DNA of 64,000 nucleotides. It comes from an uncultured Bacteroidota bacterium. Lineage in GTDB: Bacteria > Bacteroidota > Bacteroidia > Chitinophagales > Chitinophagaceae. Positions 50,545 to 59,674 of this stretch are shown here, piece after piece. The stretch's first letter is position 1. The number at the start of each line of letters is the position of its first letter. The DNA is taken from assembly GCA_903929425.1 (NCBI GenBank), contig CAIYUO010000105.1, positions 1 to 64,000 on the forward strand. Direction: 5' to 3'. The notes beneath the pieces are model-generated. The model worked only from the letters and a program-made list of their open reading frames with translations, was not told the DNA's origin and ran no database searches. The position numbers were made by a program, and so were the translations under genes.

Positions 50545-51554
50545 ATTAGGATCAGTTCAATTTCTTTGAATGCCGCTTTAGGCTCAGCTCCTTCCCACAA
50601 AATTTTATAAATTGATTGTATTATGGGTATCGGTGCATTTAAATTTTCATTAATAGCCACAATACATTTACATGCATTGTATCCTTCAGCAACCATGTTC
50701 ATTTCTAACTCGGCAGCACGGACTGAATAGCCCTTGCCAATCATATTACCAAAAGTTCTGTTTCTACTATGCAGTGAATAACAAGTCACTAATAAATCAC
50801 CTAAATACACAGAAGCAGAATAATTTACCTTATCACAAACTTGTTCATTTTGTATCATAATGGCTTTAAGCAATTGCCTCATTTCGTTTGCAGCATTAGC
50901 AATATATACACTTAAAAAATTATCACCATATTCTAACCCATGCGCAATACCCGCTCCTAATGCAAATATATTTTTTACGATACTTGCATATTGCACACCC
51001 AATATATCATCATTAACAACGGTATTGATATAATCGTTTTTAAAATAAGCAGCAACTTGATTTGTTTGTTCAATATGGATACCCGAAAAAGTTAAATAAG
51101 ATAATTGTTCAGCAGCAACTTCTTCAGCATGACTAGGCCCAAGTAAAGTATAATAGTCGCCTAAAGGGAATTCAAACTTATCAGCTAGATATTGATTTAA
51201 TAAAATATTAAATTTAGGAATTACACCCTTCACCGCCGAAACTACTTTTTTACCTTTTAGTATATTTGCATCCAATTCCTTTAATGAAGTTTCTACATAT
51301 ATGGAGGGAACTGCAATAACGATGATATCTGAATTTTCGACCACTTTTTTTACATCTTCGGAAAACTGAATTTTTGTAACATCAAAATAAGCATTTCTTA
51401 AATATTGTGGATTATGGTGACGTTTCTGAAAATAATTTATATGCTCAGCTTTTCTAACCCACCAATTAATGGAATGACCATTATCTGTGACAATTTTTGC
51501 AATAGCAGTAGCCCAGCTTCCACTTCCAATGATTCCTATTTTTTGTGTACTCAT
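50541..51554 (-). CDS. gpsA: Glycerol-3-phosphate dehydrogenase [NAD(P)+]
   Basis: IGIIGSGSWATAIAKIV, VVSAVKGV, LLGPSHAEEVA, KNIFALGAGIAHGLEYGDN. Confidence 0.96.
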   Translation of the reverse strand: MSTQKIGIIGSGSWATAIAKIVTDNGHSINWWVRKAEHINYFQKRHHNPQYLRNAYFDVTKIQFSEDVKKVVENSDIIVIAVPSIYVETSLKELDANILKGKKVVSAVKGVIPKFNILLNQYLADKFEFPLGDYYTLLGPSHAEEVAAEQLSYLTFSGIHIEQTNQVAAYFKNDYINTVVNDDILGVQYASIVKNIFALGAGIAHGLEYGDNFLSVYIANAANEMRQLLKAIMIQNEQVCDKVNYSASVYLGDLLVTCYSLHSRNRTFGNMIGKGYSVRAAELEMNMVAEGYNACKCIVAINENLNAPIPIIQSIYKILWEGAEPKAAFKEIELILI

Positions 51555-51582
51555 ATTTCAAAGATACGAAATCATAAAAAAA

Positions 51583-51608
51583 GGAGTGTATCAATTAAGT
51601 ACACTCCT
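51583..51608 (-). terminator. Rho-independent terminator between efflux adaptor gene and gpsA
   Basis: GGAGTGTA-tcaattaag-TACACTCC with A-run/T-run flanks. Confidence 0.85.
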
Positions 51609-51631
51609 TTTTCTTGCTTTTTTATGAGCAT

Positions 51632-52984
51632 TTATTTTTTCTCTTCATATAATTTATCCTTTGATACAATTTTCACTAAACTTCCGTCCTTTAAAAGCTT
51701 ACTCACCGTACTATATGGACCTGTAATTACCTCCTCACCTACTTTTAACCCAACTACTTCAATATAATTAAGGTCTTGGATCTCAGTTTTAACTTTTACC
51801 ATTTTCACTTTGCTATCCTTTTGCAATACAAATACAACTTCGTTAATATCATCATCTTTGTTCTCTGAAGGTGCAGAATTTTTTTCATCCGTTTTTGTAG
51901 TCACTTTTGTATCCTTACCATTGCCTTCTTTGTCTCTTGTTGTAACTGCGTTTAATGGTATTGAAATTACGTTCAATTTAGATTTAGTTTGAATATCAGC
52001 ACTTGCTGTCATACCTGGACGGAATGGGAATTTACTGTTTTCTTTAATTAAGTCCTCATAGCTTGAAGGCTCTAATCTGATATGTACTTTGTAATTAGCA
52101 ACTTCGGCGCTTGATGAAGCAGATGTAGCCAATGCAGAAACTGGGTTTGCAATTTTATAAACAATGCCCTTAAATTTTCTATTATTGTATGCATCGACTT
52201 CCACTAAAGCGGTGTCACCAATTTTAACTTTTGTAATATCATTTTCTCCAACATCAACTCTAACTTCTATACTTTTCGTATCTGCCACGCGCATCATTTC
52301 AGTACCCGCCATTTGTGCTGTACCAACTACACGTTCACCTTTCTTAACACTCATTGAACTAACAATACCATCCATTGGTGCGGTAATAGTGGTACGAGCT
52401 AAATCTTTTTCAGCACGTGATAATTGGGCTCTTACACCCTGAATTTGAGCAGCTCCACTTTTTATTGTTTGCAATGCACCTAAATAACTAGATTCTGCTG
52501 AACGGTAACTTTGTTCAGTTTGTTCAAGTTCTGATCTTGAAACTATTTTATCATCCAATAACTTCTTATATCGTTCATAAGTAGTTTTTGTATTCTCGTA
52601 ACTAGTTTTTAAGCCACTTAAGGAAGCTTTAATATTTTCGTATTGAGCTTGAAACTGATTAACGTTGGCTGTGGCTTGGTCTTTTTGCGTTGAATAAATA
52701 TCAGCGTAAATTTTTGCCAGCACCTGTCCTTTAGTTACTTTATCACCTTCTTCTACAAATAAATTTACAATCTCGCCAGAAATATCTGGGCTTACCTTTA
52801 CTTCAATTTCAGGATATACTTTACCACTAGCATTTACAGATTCTGTAATGGTACGTAATTGAACTTTTTCAGAAGTTACTTCCTCTCCAGTTTCCTTACC
52901 AATTATCCCTGCTTTTTTTAATCCAACTAACAGGATAATGATAGCAGCCAATCCTACAAGTACCCAAATTAATTTCTTATTCAT
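51632..52984 (-). CDS. Efflux periplasmic adaptor subunit (HlyD/MacA-type membrane fusion protein)
   Basis: ASGKVYPEIEVKVSPDISGEIVNLFVEEGDKVTKGQVLAKI, coiled coil, RTTITAPMDGIVSSMSVKKGERVVGT. Confidence 0.94.
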   Translation of the reverse strand: MNKKLIWVLVGLAAIIILLVGLKKAGIIGKETGEEVTSEKVQLRTITESVNASGKVYPEIEVKVSPDISGEIVNLFVEEGDKVTKGQVLAKIYADIYSTQKDQATANVNQFQAQYENIKASLSGLKTSYENTKTTYERYKKLLDDKIVSRSELEQTEQSYRSAESSYLGALQTIKSGAAQIQGVRAQLSRAEKDLARTTITAPMDGIVSSMSVKKGERVVGTAQMAGTEMMRVADTKSIEVRVDVGENDITKVKIGDTALVEVDAYNNRKFKGIVYKIANPVSALATSASSSAEVANYKVHIRLEPSSYEDLIKENSKFPFRPGMTASADIQTKSKLNVISIPLNAVTTRDKEGNGKDTKVTTKTDEKNSAPSENKDDDINEVVFVLQKDSKVKMVKVKTEIQDLNYIEVVGLKVGEEVITGPYSTVSKLLKDGSLVKIVSKDKLYEEKK

Positions 52985-53021
52985 ATTTCTCTATTTATTT
53001 ATTGTAACGTTTTTTATAATG

Positions 53022-54482
53022 TTATAAGGACAAAGACTCCCCTTTATAAAATTCAAGTAACTTAATTCTAAACACATATTCGTATTGAGCTGATTTATAA
53101 TTCACTTTTGCTTTTAGATAATTATTTTGATTATTAAGTAGTTCGATAGTTCCTAGTAAACCTAAATCATATCTTTTGGTTGCAAAAGCAAAAGTTTTTT
53201 CAGCAGCCGCTAATGCTTTTTGATTGGCCGCTAACTTATTAAAAGCAACAACGGCATTATTATAGGCAGTATAAATATCTTGCTTTAGCTTAAGGTTCGT
53301 GTTTTCTTTTTGCAAATTAGCATTGCGATAATTTAACTTTGCTTGTTGATAATTGATTTTAGATTGATTACCATTAAAAATAGGTATGGACATTTGAAGT
53401 CCAAAGCTTTGTCCAAAATTATTATTTACTTGATTACTCCATCCATTCCAAATATTTCCCCAATTTCGCTTAGTCGTTGTAGGTGAGTATACTGGGCTTT
53501 GAATATAATATTTTGCATTACTTACGGTAACAAAAGGTGTTGCTGCATTAGGTGTACTTAATCCAGTTAAATTATATCCACTTATATAATTAAAAACATT
53601 TGAAAAGTTAGAACTTAAGTTATATCCAAAACTTAAGCTTGGATAAAACCCTGATTTTGCAACTAACTCATTTTTGGAAGCTGCTTTTACTCTTAGGTCT
53701 GCCGCTTTTACACTTGGTAAATTTTGAGCAGCAACATTATAAACGTAATCAGGTTGTAAATCGGCAAAGGATTGTAATTTAATGTCATCAACCGATTGAA
53801 CTTGTATGTCAAAAGGTTGGCTTGCATCTAAATTTAAAAGTGCCTTCAATTGCATTTTAGTTTGTTCAATATTGGCGTTTGCAGAAATATAGGTACTACT
53901 ATCATTTGCTAATTGCGTTTCCAATTCTAATAAATTTAATTCAGGCAATAAACCTACCTCAACTCTTTTTTTCGTTGCCGCTAATTGTTGTTTGGTTTGA
54001 CTTATTTGAATTTTTGAAATTTCAGTTTGCTCAATAGCAGATAATACTTGTAAATAAAAAGTGGCCACACTAAGGGATACATCATTAACTGCATTGAATT
54101 TATCAGCCTCAGATGCTAGCCAACTAAAATTTGAAGCTGCTGCTGTGTTGGTCAATCTACCTGCGTTAAAAATTTGAATACCCCCATTTAGGCCAAAATT
54201 ATTGTACAAAAACTGTGTATTTGTAAATCCATTTGTAGTAGGATCAATAGACCTACCTAACCTTAAACCCATTCCAGTTGAACCATTAATAGTAGGCAAT
54301 TGATTTGACTTTGCTAATTCAGCTTGTAATTTTGCTATACGTGATTGAATATCAGCTTGTTGTACCGATATATTGTGCTCAATAGCATATTCAATACAAG
54401 TCTTTAAATCCCATTTAGCAGGATTTTGAGCACTTGAGGATATTGAAAAAATTATTAATAATAAAAATAATATGTATTTCAT
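53022..54482 (-). CDS. TolC family outer-membrane efflux protein
   Basis: WDLKTCIEYAIEHNISVQQADIQSRIAKLQ..., tandem OEP-type coiled-coil repeats. Confidence 0.94.
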   Translation of the reverse strand: MKYILFLLLIIFSISSSAQNPAKWDLKTCIEYAIEHNISVQQADIQSRIAKLQAELAKSNQLPTINGSTGMGLRLGRSIDPTTNGFTNTQFLYNNFGLNGGIQIFNAGRLTNTAAASNFSWLASEADKFNAVNDVSLSVATFYLQVLSAIEQTEISKIQISQTKQQLAATKKRVEVGLLPELNLLELETQLANDSSTYISANANIEQTKMQLKALLNLDASQPFDIQVQSVDDIKLQSFADLQPDYVYNVAAQNLPSVKAADLRVKAASKNELVAKSGFYPSLSFGYNLSSNFSNVFNYISGYNLTGLSTPNAATPFVTVSNAKYYIQSPVYSPTTTKRNWGNIWNGWSNQVNNNFGQSFGLQMSIPIFNGNQSKINYQQAKLNYRNANLQKENTNLKLKQDIYTAYNNAVVAFNKLAANQKALAAAEKTFAFATKRYDLGLLGTIELLNNQNNYLKAKVNYKSAQYEYVFRIKLLEFYKGESLSL

Positions 54483-54614
54483 GTGTTTAGTTTATCGAGC
54501 AATTTTTACATTACAAAAGTAAGTCATAATAACCTACTTGTCTAATTTTTAGACAAACGGAAAAGCATGATTCTTAAATGCATTTTTTGATAGATAAAAG
54601 GCTTAGATAAATTG

Positions 54615-55952
54615 CTAATTAGCAATTGCACTTGACTTTTTATAGTAAAAAAGCCTGTACAATATCAGCACTATAATGATAAGCGCAACTGCAGTCAATG
54701 CAGCATAAGGTTTATCTATCACAACCGCAACCGCTACAAAAGCATATGACAAAACAAAAATGCCTGCTAAAATTGGGGTCCACTTTTTTAAAGCACCCGT
54801 AACGGATGCATCTCCTTGTCCTTTGCGTCTTAAAATAAATAAGGTTGCTGCTGAAGTACTCATTCCCATGCAATCTAAAAAGATACTAAAACTTAAAACA
54901 TCGTCTACCCCCTTACCAAAAAAGGTTACTAAAATAGTAGTAATCGCAAACACTGTCAACCCTGGCACCAAGGCATCGGTTTTAGGATGTTTTGATTGAA
55001 ATATTTTAGGTAATACTTTATCCTCACTCATCGCAAACATCACACGTGGATTACTCATCAAAATTACATTCACATAGGCAAGCACACTTAATACCATAGC
55101 AAAGTCAAACACCTTTGCTCCATAAGTTCCAAACCATGCTTCAAATAATAGAGAACCAATCGCATTAGCATTTTTCATTTGATCAAACCCAATAACTTTA
55201 ATATAGGTGTAATTAATAGCTAGGTATAAAAACAAAACAATAAAAATTCCTAGCACAATACCCCTTTGCATTGTTTTAGCTGATTTTACTTCCGATCCAA
55301 AATTGATTGTCTGTTGATAGCCGCCATAAGTAAAGAAAACAGACACCAAACTAACTAAAAGTAATAGACCCCCATTTTCTCCATTGTAGACTCTTATTTC
55401 CCCTTCATTCACACCATGTATTGGCACTGTTACTCCTTTAAAGAAGGAAGAAATTAATAAAAGTATTAAGCTGATTTTTACAATCATTAAAACATTTTGT
55501 GTTCTACTACTAGTTTTCAAACCCAATAAATTAACAATGTAAAAAAGACCAACGGACATGGAAGCAACACAAACATTAAAAAAAGTACTTGAAGGGTATC
55601 CAAACAATAAATCACTTACATAGTCAGCTCCAATTAAAGCAACCACCGCAAGCGAAGCTGCATTGCTAATTAATATAAGTACGTTAATGGTAAAACCTAC
55701 ACCGGGATGATAACAATGCGCAAATACTTTATAATATCCACCCATCACCGGCAAACGTTGTCCAATTTCAGCATAAGTAAGTGCCCCAAATAAGGCAACC
55801 ACGCCACCAATAATCCATGCAGCGAAAAATATAAAGGTGGTTCCAGACTTAGCAGCAATCGTTGCAGGTGTTTTAAAAATACCCATACCAATCACTAAGC
55901 TTATTACAATCATTGTAAGGCTGAAAAAATTTATAGCTTGCTTTTGCTTCAT
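54615..55952 (-). CDS. APC superfamily amino acid permease
   Basis: SLVIGMGIFKTPATIAAKSG...WIIGGVVALFGALTYAEIGQRLPVMGGYYKVF, 12 hydrophobic segments. Confidence 0.93.
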   Translation of the reverse strand: MKQKQAINFFSLTMIVISLVIGMGIFKTPATIAAKSGTTFIFFAAWIIGGVVALFGALTYAEIGQRLPVMGGYYKVFAHCYHPGVGFTINVLILISNAASLAVVALIGADYVSDLLFGYPSSTFFNVCVASMSVGLFYIVNLLGLKTSSRTQNVLMIVKISLILLLISSFFKGVTVPIHGVNEGEIRVYNGENGGLLLLVSLVSVFFTYGGYQQTINFGSEVKSAKTMQRGIVLGIFIVLFLYLAINYTYIKVIGFDQMKNANAIGSLLFEAWFGTYGAKVFDFAMVLSVLAYVNVILMSNPRVMFAMSEDKVLPKIFQSKHPKTDALVPGLTVFAITTILVTFFGKGVDDVLSFSIFLDCMGMSTSAATLFILRRKGQGDASVTGALKKWTPILAGIFVLSYAFVAVAVVIDKPYAALTAVALIIIVLILYRLFYYKKSSAIAN

Positions 55953-56087
55953 TGTGCTTTTTTTAATCCCAATTATTTAATTAACGTGAATATTATCCAA
56001 ATATTTGTTAAGGTTAAATATATAAAATGTTGGCTAGTTTTCAACAAAGCGTTAATAATTAAAATAAAGCGGGCCATAATTAAGCAA

Positions 56088-56095
56088 TAAGTTTG
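56088..56095 (+). promoter_or_regulatory. -7-like element upstream of cobalamin riboswitch
   Basis: TAAGTTTG matches TAnnTTTG; -33 element not evident. Confidence 0.4.
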
Positions 56096-56104
56096 TACTG
56101 AAAT

Positions 56105-56290
56105 TAGGTTCATGTAAATGATTAAAAGGGAATCCAGTAAATGCTGGAGCTATTCCCGTAGCTGTAAGTTTATCGTTGTTAGCAACGAATTGCAATAATC
56201 CACTGAAGCAATTTGGGAAGGATGCAATTTAAAAGAACAAGCCAGAAGACCTGCCTAGTTAATTTATAACCAACAGCTTTCGGGTAAAAA
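56105..56290 (+). promoter_or_regulatory. Cobalamin (B12) riboswitch upstream of btuB
   Basis: GGGAATCCAGTAAATGCTGGAGCTATTCCCGTAGCTGTAA core and B12 box GCCAGAAGACCTGCC (56241-56255), followed by downstream CTTTCGGG element. Confidence 0.93.
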
Positions 56291-56415
56291 GCAGGATTGT
56301 AAAACATTGTTGAAAAAGCAAATGGTCTTACTTTAATGTAAACTATATTTTTCCCAACAGTCAATTATGGTTCTTTTTTCCAGGAAGCTCATTGTTAACC
56401 AACAAAAACAAAACA

Positions 56416-58365
56416 ATGAGCAAAAAATTAATCACGCTCTCGGTCGGCTTAATAGCTACCGCCCTTCTCTTTGGGCAAAAAGATACCCTTTCTAACAAAT
56501 CTTCGCCAAAAAACGTTGTTGAAAAAACTGCTAGCACTTTAGACGATGTAATTGTAACTGCCAATAAAATAGAGCAGAAACAAAATACAACTGGCAAAGT
56601 AGTTACAATTATCAACGCAACACAATTAAACGCACATGCTGGTCAAACCATTGCACAGGTATTAAGTGAACAGGCCGGCTTGTATTTACCAGGCGCTTTA
56701 AGTAATGCAGGTACAGTACCCAGTATTTATATGCGCGGGGCCTCTAGCGGTCGTACTTTAATTTTAGTTGACGGTGCACCTGTTGGCGATCCTTCTATGA
56801 TTAGCAATGAATTTGATTTGAACCTTGTTCCATTAGCACAAATTGAAAGAATAGAAATTTTAAAAGGTTCTCAAAGTACGCTTTATGGATCAGATGCTAT
56901 TGGTGGCGTTATTAATATCATTACCAAGAAAAACGCGGGTAGTTTTCTTACTGTAGGTGCCAGTGCGGGAACCTATGGTACCAAAACAAATCAACTTGCC
57001 GTAAATGGTGTACTTGCTAAAATAAATTATACAGCAGGTTTTGAAAATCAAAAAGCAAATGGATTTTCATCGGCCACTGATAAAAACAATGCAGGTAATT
57101 TTGATTTAGACGGATATAAAAACAATAGTTGGTTTACGAAGTTGAATTATAAAATGAACGACCAGTGGTCAGTACAAGCAAATACACGCAAAACAGCTTA
57201 TAAAGCAAATATTGATTACGGCGCCTTTAAAGATGATAAGGACGAATATTTTAACAATGCAACCACTATGTCAGGCTTACAATTAAAATATAAAAAAGAT
57301 AAAACGGTTTTTCAGTTTCAATATCAATACACTACCCAAGAACGAAGTTATTTAAATGATAGTGTTGACAAGCAATATATCAAATATGAGAACAATCAAT
57401 ATGTTGGCAAAACGCATTTCGCAGATGCCTTTTTAGCTAAATCAATGGGTCAAAATGCACAATGGATTATAGGGACAGATTTTAGATATGGATCCTACAA
57501 TCAAACCTACGCTAGCATTAGTGAATATGGCCCCTATAACGAAAATTTCAAAGATACTTTCCAATTTCAAAATGCAGTATACGGTTCATTAATCATCAAT
57601 GACGCTTCTAAAAAATGGTTGCTAGAATTGGGCACAAGATACAACCATCATTCCCGTTATGGTGACAATCAAACCTTTACAATAAGTCCTTCTTATGTCG
57701 TAAAACCAGGCTTACGCATTATTTCCAGTATTTCATCAGGCTTTAAAGCACCTAGCTTATACCAAATTAGTTATAACACAAAATTAAAAGCAGAAACCTC
57801 TGTAAATACTGAAGTTGGAGTTGATTATAGATCTGCTCCAGTTGATGCTAGGGTGGTTTATTTTAACAGAACCATTAACAACGGTATTGATTACAATTAC
57901 ATTGATTACAACTTTTTTAATTTCATCAAGCAAAAAGTAAATGGATTGGAAGTAGAATTGAGTCATCGTTTACCACATCATCAATGGGTAAGCGTAAACT
58001 ATACCTTATTAAATGGACAAGAAACCAATCAAAACAGAGTGACCACCATAGATACGATTACTTATAATTACTTATTAAAAAGACCAAAGCATAGCTTGCA
58101 ATTGCAATACAATATTGGTTACAAAAAATGGGAAGCTTCCATTTCAGGCAGATATATAAGTAGCCGCAATGATGTTGGCGGTTATGCAACACCTGACGTA
58201 AAACTAGATTACTATACTTTAGTAAATGCGCATGTTCAATACCAAGAAAATAAGTGGCTTAGCTTTTTTGTAGATCTGCAAAATATATTTCAAGATAAAT
58301 TTCAAGAAATATATGGTTATAATACGATGGGAAGGACCATGCAAGTTGGATTTAGACTTCATTAA
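56416..58365 (+). CDS. btuB: TonB-dependent vitamin B12 receptor (BtuB-like)
   Basis: Plug domain LDDVIVTANKIEQKQNTTGKVVTIINATQL...YMRGASSGRTLILVDGAPVGDPS...RIEILKGSQSTLYGSDAIGGVINIITKK; downstream of B12 riboswitch. Confidence 0.92.
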   Translation: MSKKLITLSVGLIATALLFGQKDTLSNKSSPKNVVEKTASTLDDVIVTANKIEQKQNTTGKVVTIINATQLNAHAGQTIAQVLSEQAGLYLPGALSNAGTVPSIYMRGASSGRTLILVDGAPVGDPSMISNEFDLNLVPLAQIERIEILKGSQSTLYGSDAIGGVINIITKKNAGSFLTVGASAGTYGTKTNQLAVNGVLAKINYTAGFENQKANGFSSATDKNNAGNFDLDGYKNNSWFTKLNYKMNDQWSVQANTRKTAYKANIDYGAFKDDKDEYFNNATTMSGLQLKYKKDKTVFQFQYQYTTQERSYLNDSVDKQYIKYENNQYVGKTHFADAFLAKSMGQNAQWIIGTDFRYGSYNQTYASISEYGPYNENFKDTFQFQNAVYGSLIINDASKKWLLELGTRYNHHSRYGDNQTFTISPSYVVKPGLRIISSISSGFKAPSLYQISYNTKLKAETSVNTEVGVDYRSAPVDARVVYFNRTINNGIDYNYIDYNFFNFIKQKVNGLEVELSHRLPHHQWVSVNYTLLNGQETNQNRVTTIDTITYNYLLKRPKHSLQLQYNIGYKKWEASISGRYISSRNDVGGYATPDVKLDYYTLVNAHVQYQENKWLSFFVDLQNIFQDKFQEIYGYNTMGRTMQVGFRLH

Positions 58366-58386
58366 TGGAACTTGGGATCCCTTAAT

Positions 58387-58421
58387 AAAAAAAGCTTTGT
58401 ATCTTCATACAAAGCTTTTTT
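58387..58421 (+). terminator. Terminator-like hairpin after btuB, abutting the marC start codon
   Basis: AAAAAAAGCTTTGTAT-CTTC-ATACAAAGCTTTTTTT. Confidence 0.85.
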
Positions 58422-58422
58422 T

Positions 58423-59001
58423 ATGGAATTTCATTTTAGCGAATTAGTAACTGTCATTTTCACATTGTTTGCCGTAATTGATATTGTGGGATCAATTCCT
58501 TTACTAATTGCTATGAAGGAAAAATCTGGAGTCATTAAATCAGTACAAGTAACTTTAATATCAGGTGGTTTAATGGTCGCCTTTTTATTTTTGGGTAAAC
58601 CCTTTTTAAGTGTACTAGGATTGGATGTAAAGTCATTCGCGGTGGGCGGCTCTATTGTGATATTCCTATTAGGCTTAGAAATGGTATTAGGACATGAAAT
58701 ATTTAAAGGAGATAAAAACGGACATTCAGGATCAGTTGTTCCCATTGCTTTCCCAATAATTGCTGGAAGTGGAACGCTAACAACGATTATGTCGCTCAAA
58801 GCCAACTTTGAAGAAATTTATATACTATTAGGTATTTTAGTAAACCTTATTATTGTCTTTGCTGTATTGAAATCATTGAATATAATAGAAAAACTGCTAG
58901 GGCCCGGAGGCTTACTAGCAGTTCGTAAATTTTTTGGTGTTATTTTATTAGCAATCGCCGTTAAAATATTCTCGAGTAATGTAGGCGCTTTAAAACGTTA
59001 A
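58423..59001 (+). CDS. MarC family integral membrane protein
   Basis: FTLFAVIDIVGSIPLLIAMKEKSG...GGSIVIFLLGLEMVLG...VPIAFPIIAGSGTLTTIMSLK. Confidence 0.9.
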   Translation: MEFHFSELVTVIFTLFAVIDIVGSIPLLIAMKEKSGVIKSVQVTLISGGLMVAFLFLGKPFLSVLGLDVKSFAVGGSIVIFLLGLEMVLGHEIFKGDKNGHSGSVVPIAFPIIAGSGTLTTIMSLKANFEEIYILLGILVNLIIVFAVLKSLNIIEKLLGPGGLLAVRKFFGVILLAIAVKIFSSNVGALKR

Positions 59002-59046
59002 AAAGAATATATATTTTCATTAAATTGCATCAAATCAACATTGTTT

Positions 59047-59559
59047 TTGAAAAGAGTAATTGCCATTTTTTTGTTGAGCCTATTTATAATGAGTCAAATA
59101 GGACATCATTTAGTTTTTAACTTAGCTAAATGGAATGCAAAAAATATTGTAAAGCAACATTTAAAAGCACTTATTGTAGACGATTTAGTCGAAAAAATAG
59201 CTGATAATCCCAATATTAATTGGGAAGAGAAAAATTCCGAATTTGAATTGTCAGGACAGATGTATGATGTGATTAAGTCACAAGAAATTAATCATAAACT
59301 AGTGTATTATTGCATAAACGATAATAAAGAAAGTAGTTTATTGCTATTATATAATAATTGGATTCAAAAAAATACAAAGGACAATCATCAAAAAAATAAA
59401 ATTGAATTAAAATATATTAGTATAGAATGTGAATTGCCAAATAATATAGAAAAAAAAGCTGCCATTTTAATATCAAATGACCATCTGCTATTGTTTAAAA
59501 ATAACATCTCTTCGATTTACTTAAAAGTGGAAGGTCGCCCACCCCAATACTTAGCATAA
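59047..59559 (+). CDS. Small membrane-anchored/secreted protein of unknown function upstream of iron/heme receptor; non-ATG (TTG) start likely
   Basis: MKRVIAIFLLSLFIMSQIGHHLVFNL...; uninterrupted ORF; only TTG starts available before ATG 59089. Confidence 0.6.
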   Translation: MKRVIAIFLLSLFIMSQIGHHLVFNLAKWNAKNIVKQHLKALIVDDLVEKIADNPNINWEEKNSEFELSGQMYDVIKSQEINHKLVYYCINDNKESSLLLLYNNWIQKNTKDNHQKNKIELKYISIECELPNNIEKKAAILISNDHLLLFKNNISSIYLKVEGRPPQYLA

Positions 59560-59594
59560 TTTTTAATTAAGCTTTATTAATCTGATTAAAAATT
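59558..59594 (+). terminator. AT-rich inverted repeat, possible terminator
   Basis: AATTTTTAAT...ATTAAAAATT followed by ACAATTTTTTATT; long AT-only stem. Confidence 0.35.
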
Positions 59595-59674
59595 ACAATT
59601 TTTTATTGCTACAATTCAAAATCCCTATTGGTTTAAATAAGGGAAATTCACAGGTGTATAATTAAAATAAAAAA

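Noticed and set aside
56179-56364. 61-aa minus-strand ORF
   Set aside because: Lies across the cobalamin riboswitch; conserved RNA motifs explain the sequence better.
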